Shown piece after piece: positions 42,598 through 51,882 of a DNA stretch of 64,000 nucleotides. The DNA lies in assembly GCA_001801425.1 (NCBI GenBank), contig MGXR01000017.1, positions 248,001 through 312,000 on the forward strand, given 5' to 3'. Both the position numbers and the translations under genes were made by a program. Under the pieces are notes generated by a model. That model did not search any database. It saw only the letters and a program-made list of their open reading frames with translations, and was not told the DNA's origin. Source of the DNA: Gammaproteobacteria bacterium RIFCSPHIGHO2_02_FULL_42_43 (GTDB taxonomy: Bacteria; Pseudomonadota; Gammaproteobacteria; Coxiellales; Coxiellaceae). Position 1 is the stretch's first letter. Each line of letters begins with the position of its first letter.

Positions 42598-43454
42598 GCT
42601 TAGAAATTATTAAACAGCGTTTGGAAAGTTATCATTGTGAAAATGAAGCTGAAAAAGGACAAGCACTGAGAGAAATTACTCAAGAAGTTATTTTAATGGA
42701 GTTAAGTCGACATGAATTTTTTGCGACTGCAGAATTTCATGGCGGCACTGCTCTAAGAATTTTGTATAGTTTGCAACGATTTTCTGAAGATTTGGATTTT
42801 GCGTTGTTAAAGCCAAATGCAAATTTTTCATTGTTGCCATATTTAAACCAAGTAGCGAATGGATTGCATGCATTTGGGTATGATTTTGAAATTCAAGATA
42901 GATCCAAAGCAAGTAGCGCTGTCAAAAAAGCATTTTTAAAAGACGACTCATTGGGAAAAATATTAATAATAAAAAATTCAGGTGCATTAAAAAAAATGAT
43001 AATCAAATTGGAAGTGGATACCAATCCGCCATTAGGCGCAATCACCGAAATAAAACAACTAATTTTTCCGGCACCATTTAGTATCACTGTCAAAAATCTA
43101 GAAAGCTCATTTTCAGGGAAATTGCATGCATTGTTGTGTCGTCCCTACGTGAAAGGAAGGGATTGGTTTGATTTTATTTGGTATGTTGCGCAAAAAACAA
43201 GAATAAATTATGAATTACTAAAAAATGCGTTGTATCAAAACGGTCCGTGGAAAAATCAGCATTGTAATGTTGATGCAGGATGGATTGCGCAATCGCTACA
43301 TCAAAAAATAAAAATGATCGACTGGGCGAACGCAAAGCGAGACGTTTCACCATTTGTTAAGTCATTTCAAAGGGACTCATTGAGTTTATGGGGCGTGGAT
43401 TTCTTTTCCAGTGTTATTAAAAAAATGGAAAATTACCTGCATGAAACTTCCTAA
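42594..43454 (+). CDS. abiEii: AbiEii-type nucleotidyltransferase toxin
   Basis: 286 aa. FHGGTALRILY is motif I (G-G-T-x-L-R) and RFSEDLDFAL motif II with the metal-binding D-x-D; IIKLEVDTNP and VKGRDWFDFIW are motifs III and IV. These enzymes add nucleotides to tRNA acceptor ends and stop growth, which blocks phage in abortive infection. All key residues are present. The gene lies between pth and ychF, which are adjacent in most gammaproteobacteria, so the pair is an insertion. Confidence 0.92.
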   Translation: MSLEIIKQRLESYHCENEAEKGQALREITQEVILMELSRHEFFATAEFHGGTALRILYSLQRFSEDLDFALLKPNANFSLLPYLNQVANGLHAFGYDFEIQDRSKASSAVKKAFLKDDSLGKILIIKNSGALKKMIIKLEVDTNPPLGAITEIKQLIFPAPFSITVKNLESSFSGKLHALLCRPYVKGRDWFDFIWYVAQKTRINYELLKNALYQNGPWKNQHCNVDAGWIAQSLHQKIKMIDWANAKRDVSPFVKSFQRDSLSLWGVDFFSSVIKKMENYLHETS

Positions 43455-43591
43455 AATAGCAAGTTTCTTACATAACTTACAGGCTCGTCTTGCAGAAGTA
43501 TTCCGGGTGCAATTTGGTCGTCAATCGGGGTGTTGCACGAAATATCAACTGAAGCGTATACTGCCGCAACAATTTCCGGAGAATAATGATC

Positions 43592-44701
43592 ATGGGTTTC
43601 AAATGTGGCATTGTTGGGCTGCCGAATGTTGGTAAATCCACGTTATTTAATGCATTAACGAAAGCAGGTATCGCTGCATCGAATTATCCATTTTGCACCA
43701 TTGAGCCGAATGTTGGTATCGTGCCCGTGCCCGATGCGCGTTTGGATAAAATTGCAATCATTGGAAAATCACAACAAATAATTCCAACCACGGTCAAATT
43801 TGTCGATATCGCAGGATTGGTGGCAGGCGCTTCCAAAGGCGAAGGATTGGGAAATCAATTTCTCGCCAACATTCGCGAAACGCAAGCGATTGTGCACGTC
43901 GTACGTTGTTTTGATAATGATGACGTGATACACGTTGCTGGAAAAGTGAATCCATTATCGGATATCGAAGTGATTAATTTAGAATTAGCACTCGCTGATT
44001 TAGATTCAGTGGAAAAAGCTTTAAAAAAGAAGAGAGGTGGGAGCGCAAGCGACCACGGCGACCACGCAAGAAGCGCAAGCGACCACGGCGATCACGCAGT
44101 TTTGCTTCGAGCGCAAGCACAATTATCTGAAGGCAAGCCTGTTCGTGCAATGCAATTAACATCTGAAGAAAAAAAATGGTTAGACGCATTTCAATTGTTA
44201 ACAGCAAAGCCCGTGTTATATGTGGCGAATGTTGATGAGGCGGGATTAAATGGAAATCATTATTTTAATCTTGTCAAAGAATTATCTGAAAAAGAAAATG
44301 CAAAAATTGTTTCTATTTGCGCGGAATTTGAGGCGCAATTAATTGATTTACCCGAATCAGAAAAAAAAGAATTTATGGACAGTGTTGGCATCAAAGAGCC
44401 AGGGTTACATCAGCTTATTCATGCAGGCTATGCTTTGCTGGGACTGCAAACGTATTTTACGGTGGGCCCCAAAGAAGCGCGCGCGTGGACGATAGAAAAA
44501 GGCGCGACTGCGCCGCAAGCTGCGGGTGTTATTCACACCGATTTCGAGCGTGGATTTATTAAGGCCGAAGTCATCGCTTATGACGATTACGTCAAATACA
44601 ACGGCGAAGCAGGTGCTAAAGAAGCGGGAAAATGGCGACAAGAAGGCAAAGAATATATTGTGAAAGATGGCGACGTGATATTGTTTAGATTTAATGTATA
44701 G
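43592..44701 (+). CDS. ychF: Redox-regulated ATPase YchF with a repeat-derived segment
   Basis: 369 aa from ATG 43592 (GGAG ten bases upstream; ATG 43586 also possible). [22 protein letters not shown] is the P-loop start, followed by [20 protein letters not shown] and the C-terminal TGS domain ([15 protein letters not shown], then [19 protein letters not shown]). YchF is an Obg-type ATPase that binds the ribosome. Residues about 151-170 are two copies of a 10-residue repeat ([10 protein letters not shown]), replacing the charged helix (KAKxGDK type) found at this place in the E. coli protein. Confidence 0.96.
   Translation: MGFKCGIVGLPNVGKSTLFNALTKAGIAASNYPFCTIEPNVGIVPVPDARLDKIAIIGKSQQIIPTTVKFVDIAGLVAGASKGEGLGNQFLANIRETQAIVHVVRCFDNDDVIHVAGKVNPLSDIEVINLELALADLDSVEKALKKKRGGSASDHGDHARSASDHGDHAVLLRAQAQLSEGKPVRAMQLTSEEKKWLDAFQLLTAKPVLYVANVDEAGLNGNHYFNLVKELSEKENAKIVSICAEFEAQLIDLPESEKKEFMDSVGIKEPGLHQLIHAGYALLGLQTYFTVGPKEARAWTIEKGATAPQAAGVIHTDFERGFIKAEVIAYDDYVKYNGEAGAKEAGKWRQEGKEYIVKDGDVILFRFNV
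44042..44101 (+). repeat. 30-bp direct repeat inside ychF
   Basis: Two units starting at 44042 and 44072, each AGCGCAAGCGACCACGGCGA followed by CCACGCAAGA or a close variant (one internal change, C to T at 44092). The GC-rich sequence differs from the surrounding AT-rich gene. Each unit also contains GCGACCACG and GCGA(C/T)CACG, a 12-bp internal near-repeat. Confidence 0.9.
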
Positions 44702-44712
44702 GAACGTCTTTA

Positions 44713-45951
44713 CTAACATAGCCACTGCAAAAAATTTTCAGCGCTGATGACGAGCACTTCGCTATCGCCGATACTGACAAGCTTTTTGACCCCAGGCGTT
44801 TTCACAATTTGAATGCCTTTTTTGCAGGATAGATGATTTAAATAAAACGACCAGTTTGGCGAGAGTGTTTCGTCACTCAATTTTACTTCAATTGGGAGCC
44901 ACGGCTTATTATTTTTGAGTAGTAAAAAATCGATTTCTTGTTTTTGTTTATTTTTTAAATAACGCAATTCCGTTTTGGATTCACCTGAATCATTTAAAAA
45001 ATGAACATACTTTAAAAGATGACAGGCAATGAGATTTTCAAATTTTGCGCCATCCTTTTCAATTTCACTCCAATCATACAAATAAATTTTCCCTTCTTTT
45101 TTTAGAGAACGTGGAATTGATGTTGCATAGGGTTTAATTTCAAACAGATAATATATTTCTTTTAAATAATGTATCCATGATTTCATGGTTGCGTAAGCAA
45201 CTTCCAAATCTTCGCGCAGGGATGTAATGCTGAGTATGCCAGCCGCTTTTTCAGGCAACATGCTCACCAACATTTCAATTTGACTTAATTCTTGTATGCG
45301 ACTTAAGTCTCGCAAATCTTCACGTACCAAGCGTTGTACGCGCTCAGACTGCCATAATTGCAAAATATTTTTGTTTTCTCTGAGCAACACTTCTGGAAAT
45401 GGGCCGAATTCCCACAGTTTTTTCATCCACTTTTTGGCGTCCGCGTGTGTTGGCAAATCTAAAGTAAAAATTTTATCAATTAAAGAATTGCTTTCAAGGG
45501 TATATCGATTATTCAGCAATTCACCCAGCGAAAATGGATGTAGTCGGAAATGATGGTAACGTCCCAGCAAACTGTCGCTGCCGCGTTGGTACGTATTTAA
45601 TTTTGCGCTGCCAGTGACAATGATATCTAGGGGTTTTTCCAGCGTGTCAAAGACTCCTTTTAAGTTTCGCTTCCATAATTTTGCTTTGTGGATTTCATCT
45701 AGGATGATAATAGGCGTTTTACTGCGTTTAACTTCGTAGGCTGATGTGACAACAGCGAATGGATGTTTCGCCCAGGCATTGCGAAATTCCTTTTCATCCC
45801 AGTTGTAATATCGGCCAACACCGCGTTCTTTTAAAAATTGCTTAGCTAAGGTAGTTTTACCGCATTGCCGAGGTCCTGAAATAAAAGCCATTTTATGTTG
45901 AGGGAAGCACAATGTTTCAATGAGGCGGTGCAGATACCGAGATTTTACCAT
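44713..45951 (-). CDS. AAA-type ATPase with DUF4143 C-terminal domain
   Basis: 412 aa. AFISGPRQCGKTTLAKQFL is Walker A and TPIIILDEIHKAKLW Walker B; VTGSAKLNTYQRGSDSLLGR is the sensor region with the usual G-S-x-R/L-G-R phrase; the C-terminal DUF4143 part holds a nuclease-like core (ELRYLKNKQKQEIDFLL, then PWLPIEVKLS, i.e. D-x-L and E-x-K). This common bacterial and archaeal family has no settled role; defence or transposon-related functions have been suggested. The start codon (45951) lies within the first of three 40-bp palindromic repeats. Confidence 0.88.
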   Translation of the reverse strand: MVKSRYLHRLIETLCFPQHKMAFISGPRQCGKTTLAKQFLKERGVGRYYNWDEKEFRNAWAKHPFAVVTSAYEVKRSKTPIIILDEIHKAKLWKRNLKGVFDTLEKPLDIIVTGSAKLNTYQRGSDSLLGRYHHFRLHPFSLGELLNNRYTLESNSLIDKIFTLDLPTHADAKKWMKKLWEFGPFPEVLLRENKNILQLWQSERVQRLVREDLRDLSRIQELSQIEMLVSMLPEKAAGILSITSLREDLEVAYATMKSWIHYLKEIYYLFEIKPYATSIPRSLKKEGKIYLYDWSEIEKDGAKFENLIACHLLKYVHFLNDSGESKTELRYLKNKQKQEIDFLLLKNNKPWLPIEVKLSDETLSPNWSFYLNHLSCKKGIQIVKTPGVKKLVSIGDSEVLVISAENFLQWLC

Positions 45952-46057
45952 TTTATAGATACCCTATAAAAAAGTTATTGTAAGTGACCATTTTATATAG
46001 CGCATATAAAAAAGTCAAATTTTATGACTATTTTATAGGTAACATATAAAAAAGTCA
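45947..46057. promoter_or_regulatory. Three 40-bp iterons at the start of the DUF4143 ATPase gene
   Basis: Units begin at 45947, 45987 and 46027, exactly 40 bases apart. Each has ACYATTTTATA, then 7 to 8 variable bases, then TATAAAAAAGT, so each is also an inverted repeat. The first unit contains the ATG of the ATPase gene, the last reaches the stop codon of the permease gene. The layout suggests three operators for an autoregulatory protein, with the TATAAAA arms doubling as promoter -10 elements. Confidence 0.75.
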
Positions 46058-47137
46058 TTTCGATAGTCGCACATACATCAGGATGGGCAGTATCACCAGA
46101 ATATAGAGGCAGCAAATTCCCGCACCTGCGAGTGCTCGAATAAAAATCGCGGGATCAAAAATCACAATACAAACGGGCGGTAAAAAAGTGAGTACTGCGA
46201 TCAGCATGCGATCAATCCCGTGTTTTTTACGACGCAATCCATCGGTTAACACATCCATCAGTGATGTCGACACACTTAAAAAACCAGTGATCGCGCAAAT
46301 TGAAATAAAAACAACACTAATGGATTGCAGGATGACATGATGCGTGAGTGATGCAATATCACTCATCAGCATGGAATTGGTGTTGGCGGAATTGTTCATC
46401 GCTTCTAAACTGTGGATCCCGAAGCGCGGCAGCGCTCCTTGAATTACTGCAATCCAGATGAAATATAAAATTGGTGGAATGATGCTGCCGATCCAAAATA
46501 CACGCGTTAATTGCCGGCGATCATTGTGCAAGTAATCGCGAATGCTCGGCAAAATAGATGCATAACCAAATGATGTGATGATGACAAGCCAAGCACTGGG
46601 ATTGATGCGCCAATCGCCTTGCGCTAACGCATTAAAATGTGAAAATGGAATTACCGAACCAATCAATAAAAAACAAATCACGAATTTTGCACTCATTAAA
46701 AATCGATTGGTGAGATCTACTGCGCGAATACCGCCGTACACAACACTGCCTAAAATAATCGTTGCGAGTATCGTTGCCGCAAAACGCGGAATAATTGCGT
46801 GAATATCGCGAAACAAGCTTTGCAATAAATCGCCGCTGCCTGCCAAATACGCACAAATTAAGCTGTATAACTGCAACAAATAAATTACCCACGTGATATA
46901 TTTAAATGATTTGCCGAGCGTTGTTTCAGACATGCTGATAAAATTTGCGTGCGGCGGCATGCGCATGTTCACTTGCAATAAACACCAAGCACCAATCGTC
47001 ATGATTATCCAAGAAGACAATAACATGATGGAGGTTAATGCAAAGTGAAATTCTGCCGTGACAATGGGCAGCCCCAACATGCCGGCTGCAATACATGTTC
47101 CTAAAATTAAATAAACCGAACCAAATTGTTTGATCAT
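46055..47137 (-). CDS. Aromatic amino acid permease (TyrP/Mtr family), copy 1
   Basis: 360 aa from ATG 47137 (AAGGAT upstream). About eleven membrane segments; FGSVYLILGTCIAAGMLGLP is the first segment with the G-T-x-I-G-A-G-M-L-x-L-P type substrate motif of the HAAAP family. DPAIFIRALAGAGICCLY closes the protein. Likely proton-coupled uptake of tyrosine, tryptophan or phenylalanine. It is a close paralogue of the gene upstream and overlaps it by four bases (ATGA). Confidence 0.88.
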   Translation of the reverse strand: MIKQFGSVYLILGTCIAAGMLGLPIVTAEFHFALTSIMLLSSWIIMTIGAWCLLQVNMRMPPHANFISMSETTLGKSFKYITWVIYLLQLYSLICAYLAGSGDLLQSLFRDIHAIIPRFAATILATIILGSVVYGGIRAVDLTNRFLMSAKFVICFLLIGSVIPFSHFNALAQGDWRINPSAWLVIITSFGYASILPSIRDYLHNDRRQLTRVFWIGSIIPPILYFIWIAVIQGALPRFGIHSLEAMNNSANTNSMLMSDIASLTHHVILQSISVVFISICAITGFLSVSTSLMDVLTDGLRRKKHGIDRMLIAVLTFLPPVCIVIFDPAIFIRALAGAGICCLYILVILPILMYVRLSK

Positions 47138-48213
47138 GGACGTATCCTTTGTTTGATATACATCGCGACGGGTAATGCAATTAAAATATATAAGCAACAG
47201 GCGCCGGCGTAAGCGAGTGCACGAATAAAAATTGCCGGATCAAAAATCACAATCAAAGTTGGCGGAATGAAGGCGATGGGAGCAAGCAGAAATTTATTTT
47301 TGCCGCTATTTTCTTTTTGAATGCCGTCGGCTAGAAAATCCATTAAACAAGTGGACACGCCTAAAAATCCCGTGACAGAACAAATATAAATAAAAATAAC
47401 ACTTAAGGATTGAATGAGCGCATGATGCGTTAAGTTTGCTAATTGAGACATCAACATGGAATTGGTATGCGCAGAATTATTCATGGCGATGAGTGCTTGG
47501 CGCGCCAACGCACCTTGCACCACCAAAATCCAAATAATGTATAAAACAACCGGAATACAGCTGCCAATCATGACAACACGCGTCAATCTTTTTTTATCGT
47601 TACCCAGATAATCACGAATCGTTGGCAAAATAATCGCATAACCAAACGCACAAATAATCACAAGCCACGCATTATTATTCCAATGTGTATTTCCCATGGA
47701 TAAATTGCGCAGATGTGCAAACGGTGCGACGGATACAATAACCAGAAATGCGATAATTAATTTGGTGCTCATGAGAAAGCGATTAGCCCAATCTACCGAG
47801 CGAATGCCATGCGTTACAATCGCACCCAAAATCAGCACCGCAATGAGCGTGGATAACCAGCGCATCATCGGCACGTGCATGGTATGAAATAAATGTTCCA
47901 GCAAATCGCCGCTTGCTGATAAATACGCGCAAATCAAACTATAAAGCAGTAATAAATAAATCGACCACGTGAGATATTTCACAGGCCATCCCAGCGTGCG
48001 CTGCGACATAGAAACGAGATTAGCACCTGCGGGCATGGTTAAAGTTACTTGCAGCAAACACCAAGCGCCGACTGTCATGAGCACCCACGCAGAAATAATC
48101 ATAGTGAGTGTAATGGAAAAGTGATGCGCTGCTGTGACAACGGGTAGGCCGAGCATTCCTGCCGCAACGCAGGTGCCTAAAATTAAATACATTGCGCCGA
48201 ATGATTTGCCCAC
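47134..48213 (-). CDS. Aromatic amino acid permease (TyrP/Mtr family), copy 2
   Basis: 359 aa from GTG 48213, chosen because it has CAGGGG five bases upstream and aligns with the Met of the paralogue (VGKSFGAMYLILGTC against MIKQFGSVYLILGTC); the frame stays open to a TTG at 48273. About eleven membrane segments, same HAAAP signature (GTCVAAGMLGLPVV). The two copies probably arose by tandem duplication and may differ in substrate. Confidence 0.87.
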   Translation of the reverse strand: MGKSFGAMYLILGTCVAAGMLGLPVVTAAHHFSITLTMIISAWVLMTVGAWCLLQVTLTMPAGANLVSMSQRTLGWPVKYLTWSIYLLLLYSLICAYLSASGDLLEHLFHTMHVPMMRWLSTLIAVLILGAIVTHGIRSVDWANRFLMSTKLIIAFLVIVSVAPFAHLRNLSMGNTHWNNNAWLVIICAFGYAIILPTIRDYLGNDKKRLTRVVMIGSCIPVVLYIIWILVVQGALARQALIAMNNSAHTNSMLMSQLANLTHHALIQSLSVIFIYICSVTGFLGVSTCLMDFLADGIQKENSGKNKFLLAPIAFIPPTLIVIFDPAIFIRALAYAGACCLYILIALPVAMYIKQRIRP

Positions 48214-48310
48214 AAACACCCCTGACTTTGCAGCGAAACTCAACACCGTAGCAGTTCTGTGTTTGCTTGACAATACTGCGTGAAACCGCGAAAATTCAGC
48301 TTCTTCGAAA

Positions 48311-48384
48311 GGCTATGTAGCTCAGCTGGTTAGAGCACGGCATTCATAATGCTGGGGTCAGTGGTTCGAGTCCACTCATAGCCA
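48311..48384 (+). tRNA. tRNA-Met (anticodon CAT, elongator type)
   Basis: Acceptor GGCTATG/CATAGCC with A, D arm GCTC/GAGC, anticodon stem CGGCA/TGCTG around TTCATAA, T arm AGTGG/CCACT with TTCGAGT. The first pair is G-C, not the mismatch of the initiator, and the body resembles elongator tRNA-Met; a CAT-anticodon tRNA-Ile read through lysidine is not excluded. CCA is not encoded. Confidence 0.93.
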
Positions 48385-48456
48385 ATTTCCAAAAGACACG
48401 TCTATTTTCGCCAAAATTGGCTAAAACAGGTGGCATTTTTCGCCATGGTCACTACT

Positions 48457-50526
48457 TCAAAAAATCTGCCCAGCATCTTCCGCTGATGATGAAGTGGTGG
48501 TGGAAGTGGTTGTAACGGCTGTTCCCGATTCGGGGGCGCTTACTTCAGCATGTGCCACCGTTTGCGTTGGCATGTGATCTTTTTCGAAGACTTCGAAAAT
48601 ACCATCCTTTTCGCCGGGAGCGGCGAGCAAGCCAGTTTTAGAATCAATGCGCGCAATGATGATGTCAGGTGGTTGCGGCATCGTGGCTTCGGGTTGATTC
48701 GCAAGCGCTGTTTTCATGAATTGCATCCAAATGGGTAACGCGGCACGCGCGCCGTATTCATGCAATGACGTATTGCTGTTATCAAATCCCACCCACACCG
48801 TCGCGAGTAAATTGCTATTAAATCCAGAAAACCATGCGTCGACTTGGCGATTGGTGGTGCCGGTTTTTCCCGCCAAATCATGACGACCTAATGCGTTCAC
48901 TGCTTTTGCTGTGCCCGATTTGATTACATCACGCATCGCTTGTGTCATGAGATAAACCAATTGTGGTTGAATCACAGGTTGACTGAGCGCTGGCATTTCC
49001 GCTTGATAAACCACATGATGATTTTCATTCACAATTTTTTCGATGAAAAAAGGTTTAATGGAATATCCGCCGTTGGCAAATACTGCATAACCTGTGATCA
49101 TTTGCATGGGTGTTTCAACACCGCTGCCTAACGCGAGCGATAATGAATCTGGCAATTGTTTTGGATCAAAACCAAAATGTGTGACGTAGTCGAGTGTGTA
49201 GGGGATGCCAATTTCTTGTAGTAATCGAATCGATACTAAATTACGCGATTCGGTGAGTCCTACGCGTAAACGCGTTGGCCCATAAAAATCGAGTGTGTCA
49301 TTTTCAGGGCGCCACCACGCGTTTTCGCCGGAGTCTTTCATCATGATGGGGGCGTCATTCACGATACTCGCGAGTGTTAATCCTTTTGCTAATGCAGCGG
49401 TGTAAATAAATGGTTTGAAACTGGATCCTGGTTGTCTTTCTGCTTGTGTGACGCGATTAAATACGCTTGTATCAAAATCATATCCGCCTTGCAACGCGAG
49501 AATAGCGCCTGTTTTGGGATCGATTGCAACCAAAGCGCCCTGCAAGCCAGGTAATATTTTTGAAGAACCATGACGTTGACTATATGCCAATAAACCCGCT
49601 TGCACGGCACTGGTTGCTGTATTTTGTAGTGATGAAGTAATGGTGGTGTAAACAGATAATCCAGAATCATACGCACGATCGCCATACATCAACGTCACCG
49701 CTTGTCGCACCATTTCTGCAATATACGGCGCATTCAAATTGACGCGCTCTTCGTGATAACGCGCTGTTTGCGGCGCTCTGATGGCATTGTCGTAAGTGGA
49801 TTGATTAATGTATCCCACTTCCAGCATGCGTTTTAATACGTGATTTCTGCGATCCAAAGCGCGCGTTGGATTTTTCAGCGGATTATTGCGCGAAGGTGCT
49901 TGCGGCAAACCGGCAATCATCGCAAATTCTGGCAGCGTCAATTGATCCAATGATTTTCCGTAATACACGTGTGCTGCCGCCGCGACACCATACGCGCGAT
50001 TGCCAAAATATACTTTATTTAAATATAATTCTAAAATTTTTTCTTTCGAGAATTCGCGATCGATTTTAATCGCCAATAAAATTTCTTTGACTTTTCGTGA
50101 ATAGGTTTTTTTACGCGTCAAGAAAAAATTGCGCGCGACTTGCATCGTGATTGTGCTCGCACCTTCGACTTTTTTTCCTGATGCAAGCACTGCGATCGTT
50201 GCGCGCAATAATCCGATGGGGTCCACGCCCGAGTGAGAATAAAAACGCGCATCTTCCGTTGCCAAAACTGCTTCGATGAGTGGTTTGGGCACTTGATTCA
50301 GCGTGACTGGCGCGCGACGCTTCGCACCAAATTCCGCTATCAATTTTCCATCCGCACTGTATACGCGCAGTGGCACTTGCATGTGTACGTCTTTTAGAAC
50401 AGAGACATCGGGCAGCTGAAATTCCATGTAAGCGTAGAGCGTGCCGAACACAATGGCCATGGTAGCGAATAGGCTCATCAAAGTGAGCAAAGAACGACTG
50501 ATGAATTTTCGGAATTGGTATAGCAA
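48457..50526 (-). CDS. mrcA: Penicillin-binding protein 1A, short form without the OB domain
   Basis: About 689 aa. One N-terminal membrane segment, a GT51 glycosyltransferase domain (LATEDARFYSHSGVDP with the catalytic Glu; GASTITMQVARNFFL) and a transpeptidase domain with SSFKP, the SRN triad (TESRNLVS) and KTGTT. It polymerises and crosslinks peptidoglycan. E. coli PBP1A has about 850 aa; here LLAYSQRHG runs almost directly into LQGALVAIDPKTG, so the OB-like insertion is missing. The TTG at 50526 is chosen because TATACT at about 50544-50549 reads as a promoter; TTG 50553 is also in frame. The C terminus is Thr/Ser-rich. Divergent from pilM as usual. Confidence 0.93.
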   Translation of the reverse strand: MLYQFRKFISRSLLTLMSLFATMAIVFGTLYAYMEFQLPDVSVLKDVHMQVPLRVYSADGKLIAEFGAKRRAPVTLNQVPKPLIEAVLATEDARFYSHSGVDPIGLLRATIAVLASGKKVEGASTITMQVARNFFLTRKKTYSRKVKEILLAIKIDREFSKEKILELYLNKVYFGNRAYGVAAAAHVYYGKSLDQLTLPEFAMIAGLPQAPSRNNPLKNPTRALDRRNHVLKRMLEVGYINQSTYDNAIRAPQTARYHEERVNLNAPYIAEMVRQAVTLMYGDRAYDSGLSVYTTITSSLQNTATSAVQAGLLAYSQRHGSSKILPGLQGALVAIDPKTGAILALQGGYDFDTSVFNRVTQAERQPGSSFKPFIYTAALAKGLTLASIVNDAPIMMKDSGENAWWRPENDTLDFYGPTRLRVGLTESRNLVSIRLLQEIGIPYTLDYVTHFGFDPKQLPDSLSLALGSGVETPMQMITGYAVFANGGYSIKPFFIEKIVNENHHVVYQAEMPALSQPVIQPQLVYLMTQAMRDVIKSGTAKAVNALGRHDLAGKTGTTNRQVDAWFSGFNSNLLATVWVGFDNSNTSLHEYGARAALPIWMQFMKTALANQPEATMPQPPDIIIARIDSKTGLLAAPGEKDGIFEVFEKDHMPTQTVAHAEVSAPESGTAVTTTSTTTSSSAEDAGQIF

Positions 50527-50597
50527 ATGGCCCCCATCAAAACAGTATAGCAAAACACGGTATTGCGAATAAACATAAAAAAACTACACTGACCGTT

Positions 50598-51365
50598 ATG
50601 ACTAAAACCAAGTGCTATTTTTACATTTATCAGCAATCGCTGATCGGCATTACCTGTGAACAATATAAAAATAAACAGGTATTGCTGGACGCGTGGTCCG
50701 TGAGTTTAGATGCACCCGAATTGCCAACATTTATTAACCAGCAAATGGTGACCAGTGCTGCCATTGAATTTCAAAAAACAGTGTTGCACACGTGTGAAAT
50801 TCAAAGTGAGCTCACGGACGCGGAAATTTTTTTATTGATTGAAACGCATGCTCTCGATTGGTTTGGTCATCGCGCAAGTGAATTGTATTTGGATTATGAA
50901 TGGCAAGCGACAGATCGTGTGCGTGTGGTTGCAACAAAACGAGAAACGATACATGCATTGCCGACAATGATTCAAACGTCTCTGCGCGTGATGAATGTGG
51001 ATGTATTAGCGATTGCGCAATTCACCGCAGCATTTGAAAAAAATACCATTGTTGTGTATGCGCATGATCAAGTGATATTGCTTGTGGTGGCAACGCAAGG
51101 AAAATACATTACCAGTCAATTATTGCAATTGAATTCGATTCATTCAGTCATTCAGTGGATTTCAAAAATAAATCTCACAATCGATCGCATTTTTTTCGCA
51201 GGCGATCCTGATTTTGTAGCTGACGAGTTGCAACATGAAATGCGCATTCCCGTCATTACTGAAGTCAGGATGAACAATGTCGATAATAAAACTTCGCTGA
51301 CTTCAGCAGAATTATCGCGTTGGATTGTGGCGCTAGGTTTATGCGGCGGTTGTTATCATGCATGA
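50598..51365 (+). CDS. pilM: PilM-like type IV pilus assembly ATPase-fold protein, reduced
   Basis: 255 aa, about 100 shorter than usual PilM (near 354). Identification is mainly by position: divergent from mrcA and followed at once by PilN and PilO homologues. The fold pattern fits an actin-like PilM lacking some parts: strands with QSLIGITCE, LLIETHALDWFG, and a late LTSAELSRWIVALGLCGG, which corresponds to the usual C-terminal A-x-G-L-A-L-R phrase. It would link the PilN tail to the inner-membrane platform. Overlaps pilN by 8 bases. Confidence 0.78.
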   Translation: MTKTKCYFYIYQQSLIGITCEQYKNKQVLLDAWSVSLDAPELPTFINQQMVTSAAIEFQKTVLHTCEIQSELTDAEIFLLIETHALDWFGHRASELYLDYEWQATDRVRVVATKRETIHALPTMIQTSLRVMNVDVLAIAQFTAAFEKNTIVVYAHDQVILLVVATQGKYITSQLLQLNSIHSVIQWISKINLTIDRIFFAGDPDFVADELQHEMRIPVITEVRMNNVDNKTSLTSAELSRWIVALGLCGGCYHA

Positions 51366-51882
51366 TCAAAGTGTTAATTTGTTACCGTGGCGGCAATTTC
51401 GCCGGCAGAAAATGCAGCGACAATTAATGCTGCGTTGCGCAATATATTTTTTGTTAAGCACTATGATGATTTTGTTAGCGCATATTTTTTTATTGCATGA
51501 ACTTAAAATTTTGTCATGCACCGAATTAACGCTTCGCGCGATTATTCAAAAAAACGCATATCAACTTCGCTCAAATGAGATGAATTTATTTCATCGCATG
51601 CAATTTTATACAGCAAAGCGACGTGTGGCGATTCAACGTAATCAACAAATCAAAACACAATTACAAGCGATAGCCGATGTATTGCCCGCTGAATTGACGC
51701 TCACGTCGTTGTCATTTAATTCAAAAATAATTGTGATGACGGGCGTTGGAGAGCAATTTTCGGCTGTGCACACCTATCAAATTGCATTGGCACACACCGC
51801 GCTATTTAACAATATTCAATTGATCAAGATAACACAACAAAAAAATCAGGCGTTGGCATTTCAATTACAGTTGCAGTTATGA
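51358..51882 (+). CDS. pilN: Type IV pilus assembly protein PilN
   Basis: 174 aa. The N terminus VNLLPWRQFRRQKMQRQ is the PilN tail that docks into PilM, followed by one membrane segment (AIYFLLSTMMILLAHIFLL), a helical stretch and a small ferredoxin-like periplasmic domain (ELTLTSLSFNSKIIVMTGVG). Inner-membrane alignment complex. Overlaps pilO by four bases (ATGA). Confidence 0.9.
   Translation: MHDQSVNLLPWRQFRRQKMQRQLMLRCAIYFLLSTMMILLAHIFLLHELKILSCTELTLRAIIQKNAYQLRSNEMNLFHRMQFYTAKRRVAIQRNQQIKTQLQAIADVLPAELTLTSLSFNSKIIVMTGVGEQFSAVHTYQIALAHTALFNNIQLIKITQQKNQALAFQLQLQL

Noticed and set aside
45947-46057. Plasmid-like replication origin with iterons
   Set aside because: The iterons overlap a start codon of an ATPase gene and there is no replication initiator; the surroundings are chromosomal housekeeping genes.
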